This document shows, piece by piece, positions 35,350-43,477 of a DNA stretch of 64,000 nucleotides. The notes under the pieces are model-generated. The model searched no databases. It was not told the origin of the DNA and worked only from the letters and a program-made list of their open reading frames with translations. Each line of letters opens with the position of its first letter. Position 1 is the stretch's first letter. The position numbers were made by a program, and so were the translations under genes. Origin of the DNA: Microbacteriaceae bacterium (GTDB lineage Bacteria > Actinomycetota > Actinomycetes > Actinomycetales > Microbacteriaceae); contig JAHBTA010000004.1 of the NCBI GenBank assembly GCA_019638805.1, positions 310,001 to 374,000 on the forward strand, given 5' to 3'.

Positions 35350-36662
35350 TGACCGTCCCGGGCCCGCGCACCCAGACCGCCGCCATCACCACGGCGGCGG
35401 CCGGGCAGAACGTCATCTACACGGTCGTGACGACCTTCATGTTGCTGTACCTGCTGCAGTACGCGCGATTCGACCCGGGGCAGCTCGCGATCGCCACCAC
35501 GGTCATCGCGGTCACGCGCATCGCCGACGCGATCGGCGACCCGATCGTGGGCAGCCTCATCGACATGAGCCGCACCCGGTGGGGCAAGCTGCGACCCTTC
35601 GTACTGTTCTCGGCGGCTCCGGTGGCGGTTCTGACCGTGGCGCTCTTCGCGATCCCCGACCTCGCCGGTGACGGCAAGGTGCTCTACTTCGCCGTCGCGT
35701 ACATCGTCTGGGGCTTCGTCTACACCTTCTGCGACGTGCCGCTCTGGGGCCTGGTCGGCTCCGCCTTCCCCGACCCGCTGCGGCGCACGCGCGTGGTGGG
35801 GTTCATGCGGGCGTTCGGCGCGATCTCGCTCGGGCTCGCCACCCTGGGGCTGCCGCAACTGGCGCGGGCGCTGAGCTTCGCCGAGGAGACCACGGGCGAG
35901 GGCTGGTCGCGCTCGGTCGCACTGGTCGCGATCGTCGGCATGGGCCTCTACCTGCTCGCGTTCTTCTTCGTGCGCGAGCGCGAGAGCGTTGCCGCGCAGA
36001 AGCAGCTGAACTTCCGGCAGCTGTTCGGTGCGCTGTTCCGCAACACCCCGCTGCTGCTCGTGCTGCTGGGCTCGGTGCTCGGCTTCGGCCGGTACATCGT
36101 GCAGGCCGGCGGCGCGGTGTTCGCCGTGATCGCCTACGACGACGAGGGGCTCTTCACCCTGCTGGGAGCCGGGATCATCGGCGGACTCGTGGTCGCATCC
36201 TTCGCCACCCCCGCCCTGCTGCGCATCTGGAGCGCGCGCACGCTCGCCATCGCGTGCGGCATCGGCGGCGCGATCATCTCGGTGCTCATGTACCTGTTCG
36301 GCTATCAGAACATCGTGAGCGTGCTGGTCTTCATGACCCTCACGGGGATCGCGATCGGCGTCTTCAACGTGCTGCAGCCCAGCATGATCGCGGATGCGGT
36401 GGACGCCGCCGAGGAGCGCACCGGCGTCCGCAACGACGGCATCTCGTTCGCGACGCTGACCTTCACAGCCAAGGTCATGAGCGCGTTCGCGACCCTGGTG
36501 TTCGGAGTCGTCGTGGTGATCGCCGGCTACCAGGAGGGCATCGCGGTGACGACCCCGATGCAGGACGCGGTCTGGATCGGGATGACGCTCGTCCCCGCCG
36601 TGAGCTGCCTGCTGTCGGCGGTGCCGTTCTGGTTCTACCGGCTGCCGGTTCAACGGCGCTGA
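35346..36662 (+). CDS. GPH-family (MelB-like) glycoside/cation symporter
   Basis: 438 residues with 12 predicted helices. The GPH signatures are visible: DAIGDPIVGSLIDMSRTRWGKLRPF in loop 2-3 and FNVLQPSMIADAVDAAEERTGVRNDGISFA in the second half. It imports a glycoside together with Na+ or H+, most likely the mannoside cleaved by the preceding GH38. ATG 35346 overlaps the mannosidase stop (ATGA); ATG 35349 is an equally possible start. Confidence 0.9.
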   Translation: MMTVPGPRTQTAAITTAAAGQNVIYTVVTTFMLLYLLQYARFDPGQLAIATTVIAVTRIADAIGDPIVGSLIDMSRTRWGKLRPFVLFSAAPVAVLTVALFAIPDLAGDGKVLYFAVAYIVWGFVYTFCDVPLWGLVGSAFPDPLRRTRVVGFMRAFGAISLGLATLGLPQLARALSFAEETTGEGWSRSVALVAIVGMGLYLLAFFFVRERESVAAQKQLNFRQLFGALFRNTPLLLVLLGSVLGFGRYIVQAGGAVFAVIAYDDEGLFTLLGAGIIGGLVVASFATPALLRIWSARTLAIACGIGGAIISVLMYLFGYQNIVSVLVFMTLTGIAIGVFNVLQPSMIADAVDAAEERTGVRNDGISFATLTFTAKVMSAFATLVFGVVVVIAGYQEGIAVTTPMQDAVWIGMTLVPAVSCLLSAVPFWFYRLPVQRR

Positions 36663-36673
36663 GTCGGTCAGCC

Positions 36674-36742
36674 GTCGGAGCCAGGCCCGAGCGGTTCGAG
36701 CCACCGTTCCCGGCGCCCGAGACGCTGCGCCGGCTGGGCTGA
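36674..36742 (+). pseudogene. start-less fragment coding the recurring 22-residue C-terminal tail
   Basis: The 23 codons from 36674 to the TGA at 36742 encode VGARPERFE...LRRLG. They match the end of the protein at 27607-27978 at 19 of 22 residues and 57 of 69 bases. Five codons differ only synonymously. No start codon or ribosome site serves this frame, and it is out of frame with the symporter that ends at 36662. It may be the remnant of a second gene of that family or the end of a frameshifted reading frame. Confidence 0.6.
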
Positions 36743-36878
36743 GGTCGCTGTCGGCGCAAGGGTGTCGCGACGGGCGCAACCGGGTTAGGCTGACGGCCAT
36801 CGCACGAGAGGAATCATCATCTCAACGTCCGAGTCGCCGAGTGGGGGCGCGCCTCAACCGCAATGGCAGCCGCCTCCG

Positions 36879-37865
36879 ATGCCGCCAGCCCCGCCGGCGC
36901 CGAGTCAGACGCCGCTGTTCCCGTCGCCGCCAACGCACCCGACCCATCCTCCGACGACCCCGCCCCTTCCGCCGACGACCCCGCCCCCCGCGGTCGAGCC
37001 GCCGCCTCCCCCCGTCAAGAAGAAGCGCCGCATCGGCTGGATCATCACGGTCGTCCTGCTGAGCCTCGCGCTGCTCGCCGCCGGTGCGATCGGGGTCCTC
37101 CTCTACCTCCGCCTCGAAGAGGCGCAGCAGATCATCGAGGACCAGACCGACCTGATCGATGAGAAGGAGACGTTCGGCGAGGCGATGGAGGAACTGCTCG
37201 ACACGGCTGCCGGGTTCGAGGGTGTCAAGTTCGGCACCCTGGTGCCGCAGGACGAGTTCGAGGTGCTCGCCGCGCGCGGGTGGAACCAGCGCTGGAATGC
37301 AGACGCGATGCCCGGCATCACCGCCGACGTGCGCCAGAAGACGACCGAGCTCGAGGACCTGCTCGCCGGCGCCGCCGAGCAGGCGGGCACGAACGCATCC
37401 CGCACGAAGTACGAAGAGGTGCTCGACAAGCTCGGCGGTGGGTATGTCACGACTGCCATCGACAACGCCGACAAGCTCTGCGGCGACGACGTGCTCGGCT
37501 GCGTGACCAGCGAGGACCCGTATGTCGTGCACATCGACAAGTCCGACTCGAAACACCCGTCGATGACGAACTTCATCCGCGCCGGCCTGTCGTACCACGA
37601 GTTCGCGCACGTGCTGCAGCTCACCAACCCCGAGGCGACCGACATCGCCCTCACGGCGTTCGACGGCGATGTCGAGACCATGGCGGACTGCTTCGCGCTC
37701 ACCTACCTGAAGGGCTGGAAGCTCGACCACATCGTGTGGATCAACGACTACCAGTACTACGAGGTGAGTGTCGGCTACGGGTACACCTGCAACAAGAAGC
37801 AGAAGCAGGTGATCCGCGACTGGTACGAGGGGCTCGGGTACCAGAGCGCGCCGGTGTCTCAGTAG
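36879..37865 (+). CDS. single-pass membrane protein with a zincin-type HExxH motif (putative metallopeptidase)
   Basis: 328 residues from the ATG at 36879. A Pro/Thr/Ser-rich cytoplasmic segment (1-45) is followed by KKKRR, a transmembrane helix at about 52-77, a charged coiled-coil-like stretch (78-110) and an external domain. That domain has H240-E241-F-A-H244 and E266 in DGDVETMADCF, the ligand set expected of a zinc peptidase. Four cysteines lie outside (C201, C208, C271, C304). The ATG lacks a ribosome site. GAGAGGA at 36806-36812 instead points 6 nt ahead to an in-frame ATC at 36819, which would add 20 residues. A TAGGCT -10 at 36786-36791 supports that leader. Family not recognised. 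Confidence 0.75.
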   Translation: MPPAPPAPSQTPLFPSPPTHPTHPPTTPPLPPTTPPPAVEPPPPPVKKKRRIGWIITVVLLSLALLAAGAIGVLLYLRLEEAQQIIEDQTDLIDEKETFGEAMEELLDTAAGFEGVKFGTLVPQDEFEVLAARGWNQRWNADAMPGITADVRQKTTELEDLLAGAAEQAGTNASRTKYEEVLDKLGGGYVTTAIDNADKLCGDDVLGCVTSEDPYVVHIDKSDSKHPSMTNFIRAGLSYHEFAHVLQLTNPEATDIALTAFDGDVETMADCFALTYLKGWKLDHIVWINDYQYYEVSVGYGYTCNKKQKQVIRDWYEGLGYQSAPVSQ

Positions 37866-37923
37866 GCGGCGGCGCGCGGTGAACTGGTCGGCGAACCCTT
37901 GGCGATGTTGACCGCGAGACGGC

Positions 37924-38793
37924 TCAGCCCGCGTAGTCGGGCGCGGCGGGCAGGTCGAAGAACTGCTCGAGGGTCTTGATGCCCGTGGTGTGCATCTCGG
38001 TCGCGAGCTCGACCCCGACGTACCGGTAGTGCCAGGGCTCGAACTCGTAGCCGGTGATCTTCGTCATACCCTTCGGGTAGCGCAGCACGAAGCCCCACTT
38101 GTAGGCGTTCTTCGCGAGCCACTTGCCCTGCTCGGTGTCGGCGAAGCATGCCTGGAGCGCACAGGTCGCCGGAACCGCGGAGATGTCGACCGCGAGGCCG
38201 GTCTGGTGCTCGCTGTGACCGGGTCGCGCGCTCGTGAGGTCGGCGCCTGCCTGGCCGAGCGAGCTGACCCAGCCGTTGTAGACGTTCACCTGGACGTCGT
38301 AACTGCGGTAGGCGCTCTGCACCTGCATCTGGTTGCCCGTCTCGGCCGTGTAGGCGGCGAACATCGCCACGAGCGCGTCGGCCGCCTCCTTCCGCAGCAC
38401 GGGCGAGTTGATGAAGGGCACCGGGGTCTGCACCAGGTCGGGCGCCGCGTAGTTCTTCGGGTCGAGGGGGCGCAGCTTGTTCGTGATGACCCAGAGGCTC
38501 GACGGGTCGTCGATCGAGAGGGTGCGGCGGTCGAAGGTGAGCTTGAGCGGGGACTCGGGTCGGGGCGTCGGGGTGGGGGTCGGCGTCGGGGTGGGCGAGG
38601 GCGTCGGGGTACCGGAGTCGGTGGGCTCGGCCACGGGCACCTCCGTCGTTCGGGGGGCGAGCAGCGCGATCGTCCCGGCGACCGTGCCGATGAAGACCGC
38701 CGCCAGCACGAGCACCGCGATCACGCGTCGCCGCCGGATGCGCGGTGAGACCCGCCGCAACTCGGCACGGTCGCGCCTGATCTCGTCCGTCAC
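37924..38793 (-). CDS. D-alanyl-D-alanine carboxypeptidase family protein (M15B, VanY-like)
   Basis: 289 residues. An N-terminal basic segment and membrane anchor (about 22-46) and a (TP)n linker (about 61-78) precede an external M15 domain. Zinc motifs: S194-E-H196-x2-G-x-A-x-D203 and E252-P-W-H255. It trims the terminal D-Ala of peptidoglycan stem peptides. GTG 38793 is preceded at 6 nt by TAAGCT (leaderless). It converges on the zincin-like gene, 58 bp away. VanY-like domain proteins are common housekeeping enzymes, so vancomycin resistance should not be assumed. Confidence 0.92.
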   Translation of the reverse strand: MTDEIRRDRAELRRVSPRIRRRRVIAVLVLAAVFIGTVAGTIALLAPRTTEVPVAEPTDSGTPTPSPTPTPTPTPTPRPESPLKLTFDRRTLSIDDPSSLWVITNKLRPLDPKNYAAPDLVQTPVPFINSPVLRKEAADALVAMFAAYTAETGNQMQVQSAYRSYDVQVNVYNGWVSSLGQAGADLTSARPGHSEHQTGLAVDISAVPATCALQACFADTEQGKWLAKNAYKWGFVLRYPKGMTKITGYEFEPWHYRYVGVELATEMHTTGIKTLEQFFDLPAAPDYAG

Positions 38794-38914
38794 CCGACAA
38801 GCTTACGAGCGCCCCGGTTGCCGAACCTCTGCCGACCGTGTAAGTTTGCACTCCGCGCAAGTTTCTCGGCCATCGCCGGCCGCCCGCCCTCTCCGCAACG
38901 ATCGAGGTTCTCGC

Positions 38915-40846
38915 ATGCCGTCATCCCGCCCGCGTCTCACCGGAAAGCAGCGCGCCCAGGCCATGGCCGACGCCGGCGGGGTGATGAGTCCGCGCGAGAT
39001 CCGGTTCGTGATCTTCGGGCTCATGGCCGCGATGTTCCTGTCGTCGCTCAACCAGACCGTGGTGGGCACCTCGATGCGCACCATCGCCGACGACCTGGAC
39101 GGGCAGAGCCTGCAGGCGCTCGTGACCACGACGTTCCTCATCGCCTCGACGGTGACGACGCCGATCTACGGCAAGCTCAGCGACCTGTTCGGGCGCCGCC
39201 CGCTGTTCATCATCGCGATCGTGATCTTCCTGGTCGGTTCGACGCTGTGCTCGTTCGCCGACTCGATGTGGTCGCTCTCGCTGTTCCGCGCCATCCAGGG
39301 TCTCGGCGCGGGCGGGCTCATGGCGCTGCCGCTCACGGTCATGGGCGATATCCTCGCCCCGCGCGAGCGTGCCAAGTACCAGGGCTACTTCCTCGCGGTG
39401 TTCGGGGTCTCGAGCGTCGTCGGTCCGCTCATCGGCGGCCTGTTCGCGGGCGCCGACGAGATCCTGTTCCTGGACGGCTGGCGCTGGGTCTTCCTGGTCA
39501 ACGTCCCGGTCGGTGCCGCCGCGCTGGCCATGGTGCTCGCGTTCCTGCACATCCCGCACCACGCGCAGGCCCGCGTGCGCATCGACTGGGCGGGCGTCGC
39601 GTTGGTGACCATCGCGATCGTGCCGCTCATCATCGTGGCCGAGTTCGGCCGCGACTGGGGCTGGGCCTCGCCCGCCGCGATCGCGCTCTATGTGCTCGGA
39701 GCCGCCGGCATCCTCGGGTTCATCCTCGTCGAGCGCCGCATGGGCGACGACGCGCTGCTGCCGCTCAAGCTCTTCCGCAGCCCGACGTTCTCGATGGCGA
39801 CCGTGCTCGGCGTGCTCGTCGGGTTCGGGATGTTCGGCGCCATGATGACCATCCCGCTCTACCTTCAGCTCGTCAACGGCGCGACGCCGACCGAGGCGGG
39901 CTGGCTCATGATCCCGATGATCGTGGGGCTCATGATCTCCTCGATCGGCAGCGGGCAGCTCATCGCGCGCACCGGGCGCTACAAGATCTTCCCCATCATC
40001 GGCACCGCGATGCTGGCGGGCGCGTTCCTCCTCCTCACCTTCGCGACCTACGACAAGCCCATCTGGTTCATCATGATCGGGATGCTGCTGGCCGGCCTCG
40101 GGCTGGGCCAGCTCATGCAGACACTCACCCTCGCCTCGCAGAACGCGGTCGAGGCGCGCGACATCGGCGTGGCCACGAGCTCGGCGACGTTCTTCCGGCA
40201 GATCGGCGGGACGCTCGGCGTCGCGATCGTGTTCTCGGTGCTCTTCAGCGTGCTGCCCGGGACGATCGCCGACTCGTTCAAGAACAAGGACCTGCTGCAC
40301 GACGCACTCGACGCCGCGCTCACCCCCGCGGTCGCACAGGCCGACAACAACGCCGAGATCATGGATGCGGTGTACACCCCGATCCTGCAGCCCCTGCTCC
40401 AGCAGCTGCCGCCCGGCATCGATCTCTCGAACGACGCCGTGCGCGGCCAGATCGTCGACCAGGTGCTCGAGAGCATCGACGACCTGCCCACGGGCGGGTC
40501 CGAGGGGTCGGGCGGAGGCGACATCGGTGCCTCGCTCAACGGCGACACCTCGTTCCTCAACGAGGCCGACGACGCGCTCAAGGCGCCGCTGCTCAACGGG
40601 TTCGCCAACGCATCCATCACGGTGTTCTGGGTGGGCGGGCTCGTCGTGCTCGTGGCGTTCCTGCTGAGCTTCCTCCTGCCGGCCGCGCCGCTGCGCGAGA
40701 AGTCCGCCGTGCAGGAGGCCGCAGAGGCGCGCGCCGCCGCGGATGCCGAGCTCGAGGCGGAGGCCGCCCTGGCCGCCGCCGAGGCGGGTTCCTTCGTGGG
40801 TCCGCAGACCGGCTCCATCCCCACCCCCGAGCCCTCGCGCCGCTAG
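38915..40846 (+). CDS. DHA2-family MFS multidrug exporter (EmrB/QacA type, 14 helices)
   Basis: 643 residues. The motif between helices 2 and 3 is GKLSDLFGRRPLF, and motif C appears as the Gly/Pro-rich VFGVSSVVGPLIGG. A large external insert between the last two helices (about 450-560, Asp/Gly/Ser rich) and an Ala/Glu-rich C-terminal tail are typical of actinobacterial members. It exports drugs or lipophilic compounds with proton antiport. ATG 38915 has GAGG 7 nt upstream. It is divergent from the VanY-like gene. No regulator adjoins it. Confidence 0.9.
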   Translation: MPSSRPRLTGKQRAQAMADAGGVMSPREIRFVIFGLMAAMFLSSLNQTVVGTSMRTIADDLDGQSLQALVTTTFLIASTVTTPIYGKLSDLFGRRPLFIIAIVIFLVGSTLCSFADSMWSLSLFRAIQGLGAGGLMALPLTVMGDILAPRERAKYQGYFLAVFGVSSVVGPLIGGLFAGADEILFLDGWRWVFLVNVPVGAAALAMVLAFLHIPHHAQARVRIDWAGVALVTIAIVPLIIVAEFGRDWGWASPAAIALYVLGAAGILGFILVERRMGDDALLPLKLFRSPTFSMATVLGVLVGFGMFGAMMTIPLYLQLVNGATPTEAGWLMIPMIVGLMISSIGSGQLIARTGRYKIFPIIGTAMLAGAFLLLTFATYDKPIWFIMIGMLLAGLGLGQLMQTLTLASQNAVEARDIGVATSSATFFRQIGGTLGVAIVFSVLFSVLPGTIADSFKNKDLLHDALDAALTPAVAQADNNAEIMDAVYTPILQPLLQQLPPGIDLSNDAVRGQIVDQVLESIDDLPTGGSEGSGGGDIGASLNGDTSFLNEADDALKAPLLNGFANASITVFWVGGLVVLVAFLLSFLLPAAPLREKSAVQEAAEARAAADAELEAEAALAAAEAGSFVGPQTGSIPTPEPSRR

Positions 40847-40860
40847 CCTCCCTCCCCGAA

Positions 40861-40931
40861 CGAGCACGTTCGCGACAGGCGAGTACGTTCCACCGTGCAC
40901 GCTCGGCGCGAACATGCACGCTCCGCTGTGG
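40861..40931. repeat. CGAGYACGTTY short repeats, copy B
   Basis: CGAGCACGTTC at 40861-40871 and CGAGTACGTTC at 40880-40890 are followed by GTGCACGCTC and ATGCACGCTC. These are the same two motif types found in the gap at 22998-23058. The cluster lies between the end of the DHA2 exporter gene and the beta-glucoside operon promoter. Function unknown. Confidence 0.55.
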
Positions 40932-40950
40932 CGGGAGCGCGAGATACCCG

Positions 40951-41044
40951 TGGGAGCGCTCCCATTGACAGGGGTGCGGGGGCCGGGTACGGTGGTCGCG
41001 ATTCGTGAGAGCGCTCCCATGGTCGCAGTATGAGAGCGCTCCCA
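40951..41044 (+). promoter_or_regulatory. promoter of the beta-glucoside operon with three CelR-type operators
   Basis: The perfect palindrome TGGGAGCGCTCCCA (40951-40964) is the 14-bp site known for CelR of Thermobifida fusca. Two identical variants, TGAGAGCGCTCCCA, lie at 41006-41019 and 41031-41044. The first operator directly abuts -35 TTGACA (40965-40970), with -10 TACGGT at 40988-40993 (17-bp spacing). The LacI protein encoded at 45699-46721 is the expected ligand, released by cellobiose or a similar sugar. Confidence 0.9.
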
Positions 41045-41084
41045 GGATCGGTACCCCACCATCCACGCACACAAAGGAGTGACC

Positions 41085-42389
41085 GTGAGACTCTCACGAC
41101 GCACTGCAGGGGCGGGCGCCGCGCTGGCGACCACCGCATCCCTGGCCCTGGTTCTGAGCGGCTGCGCCGGCGACGCCGGCGGCGGTGACAGCGACGAGCC
41201 CATCACCCTCACCATCACCACGTTCGGCACGTTCGGCTACGACGACCTCTACAAGCAGTACGAGGACGAGCACCCGAACATCACCATCGAGGCCACCAAC
41301 ATCGACACCGGCGGCAACGCCCGCACCGACGCGTTCACCAAGATCGCGGCCGGGTCCGGGCTGTCCGACATCGTGGCGATCGAGGAGGGCTGGCTCGGCG
41401 CCATCATGGAGGTCAGCGACCAGTTCGAGGACCTGCGCGACTACGGCATCGAGGACCGCAAGGGCGACTGGGTCGACTGGAAGTACGCGCAGGCGACCGA
41501 CCCGGACGGCCGGGTCATCGGCTACGGCACCGACATCGGGCCGGAGGGCATCTGCTACAACGGCGCCGCATTCGCGGCGGGCGGGCTGCCCACCGACCGC
41601 GCCGAGGTCGCCTCGCTGCTCGAGGGCGACTGGGCGCACTTCTTCGAGGTCGGCCAGCAGTACCACGACGCGACGGGCAAGGCGTGGTTCGACCACTCCG
41701 GCTTCGTCTGGAACGCCATGGTCAACCAGCTCGACGAGGGCTACTACACCAAGAGCGGCGAGGTGAATGTCGAGGACAACGCCGAGCTCAAGGCGCGCTT
41801 CGACCTGCTCGCCGGCGCGGTGGCCGGCGGCCAGTCCGCTGCCCAGGCGGCCTGGGACTGGAACGGCGGCAAGTCGTTCGTCGACGGCACCTTCGCGACC
41901 TTCGTCTGCCCGGGCTGGATGCTCGGCGTGGTGCAGGGCAACGTCGAGGCCGGCGGCGGCGACGCCAGCACCGGCTGGGACTTCGCCGACGTGTTCCCCG
42001 GTGGCGCGGCCAACTGGGGCGGCGCGTTCCTGAGCGTGCCGACGACCTCCGAGCACAAGGAGGCCGCGGCGGCCCTCGCCTCGTGGCTGACCGAGCCCGA
42101 CCAGCAGGTCGCGCAGTTCACCGCGGCCGGCACCTTCCCCAGCACCATCGCGGCGCAGGAGAAGCTCGCGGCCGACGCGACGCCCAACGCCTTCTTCCAG
42201 GGCGCGCCGGCCGGCGCGATCCTGGCCGAGCGGGCACAGGGCGTGGTGGCCCAGTTCAAGGGTCCGGACGACTCCCTGATCCAGGAGAACGTCTTCGGCC
42301 CGCCGCTGCAGGCGCTCGACCGCGGTGAGACCGACGCCGCCGGCGCCTGGCAGCAGGCCATCGACCTGCTGCACGAGCTGGTCGGCTAG
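41085..42389 (+). CDS. cebE: beta-glucoside/cellobiose ABC transporter substrate-binding lipoprotein
   Basis: 434 residues. The lipoprotein signal ends at LVLSGC with Cys27 lipidated, followed by a family-1 sugar-binding fold (ITTFGTFGYDDLYKQYEDEHP; Trp-rich pocket VDWKYAQ, QAAWDWNGG). It binds oligosaccharide for the CebFG permease. GTG 41085 has AAAGGAG 5 nt upstream; the GTG six bases earlier lies inside that ribosome site. Operon order and CelR operators support cellobiose or a related beta-glucoside, but the symbol rests on context. Confidence 0.9.
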   Translation: MRLSRRTAGAGAALATTASLALVLSGCAGDAGGGDSDEPITLTITTFGTFGYDDLYKQYEDEHPNITIEATNIDTGGNARTDAFTKIAAGSGLSDIVAIEEGWLGAIMEVSDQFEDLRDYGIEDRKGDWVDWKYAQATDPDGRVIGYGTDIGPEGICYNGAAFAAGGLPTDRAEVASLLEGDWAHFFEVGQQYHDATGKAWFDHSGFVWNAMVNQLDEGYYTKSGEVNVEDNAELKARFDLLAGAVAGGQSAAQAAWDWNGGKSFVDGTFATFVCPGWMLGVVQGNVEAGGGDASTGWDFADVFPGGAANWGGAFLSVPTTSEHKEAAAALASWLTEPDQQVAQFTAAGTFPSTIAAQEKLAADATPNAFFQGAPAGAILAERAQGVVAQFKGPDDSLIQENVFGPPLQALDRGETDAAGAWQQAIDLLHELVG

Positions 42390-42402
42390 CCCACCCCCGC
42401 AG

Positions 42403-42445
42403 AACCGAGGCCCCGGCGCGATCCCCCGGCGTCGGGGCCTCGGTT
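42403..42445 (+). terminator. strong hairpin between cebE and cebF
   Basis: A perfect 13-bp stem, AACCGAGGCCCCG (42403-42415) and CGGGGCCTCGGTT (42433-42445), encloses a 17-nt loop. It begins 13 nt after the cebE stop. It probably acts as a partial terminator or an RNA 3'-end protector, so that the binding protein is made in excess over the permeases. Confidence 0.7.
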
Positions 42446-42493
42446 TCGAGACGCGACCCCCCTGCGGGCCGCACCTCCCCGCGAAGGACACCC

Positions 42494-43477
42494 ATGTCAT
42501 CCACGACCCTGACGAGGCGGCAACGACTCAGCCGCCTCGACGTGAAGGCGTCGCCGTATCTCTACGTCGCACCGTTCTTCGTCCTGTTCGGGCTCGTCGG
42601 GCTCTTCCCGCTCGTGTACACCTTCGTGGTGTCGCTGCGCGAATGGGATCTGCTCAAGGGCCCAGGCGAGTGGGTGGGTCTGACGAACTTCGCCAACGTC
42701 CTGACCGACCGGTTCTTCTGGAACTCGATCGGCAACACCATCAGCATCTTCTTCCTGAGCGCGGTCCCCCAGCTCATCGTCGCCCTGCTGCTCGCGGCCG
42801 TGCTCGATCAGCACCTCAAGGCCAAGACCTTCTGGCGCATGAGCGTGCTTCTGCCCTACGTCGTCACGCCCGTCGCCGTGACCCTGATCTTCACGAGCAT
42901 CTTCAACGAGGCGGACGGCCTGGCCAACAACCTGCTCAACCTCATCGGCATCGCCGATGTGCAGTGGAAGCACGACACGCTCGCGAGCCACATCGCGATC
43001 GCCACCATGGTCAACTGGCGCTGGACCGGATACAACGCGCTCATCCTGCTCGCCGCCATGCAGGCGGTGCCGCGCGACCTGTACGAGTCGGCCGCGCTGG
43101 ACGGGGCGGGAGCCGCGCGCCGGTTCTTCTCGGTGACCATCCCCAGCATCCGGCCCACCCTGATCTTCGTGGTCATCACCGCCACGATCGGCGGGCTGCA
43201 GATCTTCGCCGAGCCGCGACTTTTCGACGTGTCCAACGCGGGCGGCATCGGCGGCGCCGACCGGCAGTTCCAGACCACCGTGCTCTACCTGTGGGAGATG
43301 GCCTTCTTCCGCCGCGACTTCGGCGAAGCCGCCGCGATCGCCTGGCTGCTCTTCCTGCTCATCGTGGCGTTCGGGCTCATCAACTTCGCGATCTCTCGGC
43401 GCATCGCCACGGGCGAGCAGCGCGTCGAGTCCCGCCGCGTCCGACGGGCGCTGGCCCGGAAGGCGGGTGCGCGATGA
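42494..43477 (+). CDS. cebF: sugar ABC transporter permease (CebF type)
   Basis: 327-residue MalF-type permease with six helices beginning near residue 22 (YLYVAPFFVLFGLVGLFPLVYTFVVSL). The EAA loop is ESAALDGAGAARRFFSVTIPSIRP. It forms the channel with CebG. The ATPase is not encoded here; in this transporter type it is normally supplied by a shared MsiK-like protein elsewhere. The stop overlaps the start of cebG (ATGA). A strong hairpin separates it from cebE. Confidence 0.92.
   Translation: MSSTTLTRRQRLSRLDVKASPYLYVAPFFVLFGLVGLFPLVYTFVVSLREWDLLKGPGEWVGLTNFANVLTDRFFWNSIGNTISIFFLSAVPQLIVALLLAAVLDQHLKAKTFWRMSVLLPYVVTPVAVTLIFTSIFNEADGLANNLLNLIGIADVQWKHDTLASHIAIATMVNWRWTGYNALILLAAMQAVPRDLYESAALDGAGAARRFFSVTIPSIRPTLIFVVITATIGGLQIFAEPRLFDVSNAGGIGGADRQFQTTVLYLWEMAFFRRDFGEAAAIAWLLFLLIVAFGLINFAISRRIATGEQRVESRRVRRALARKAGAR

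Noticed and set aside
37924..38793. Vancomycin resistance from the VanY-like gene
   Set aside because: No vanRS, vanHAX or D-Ala-D-Lac genes nearby; M15B carboxypeptidases are common wall enzymes.
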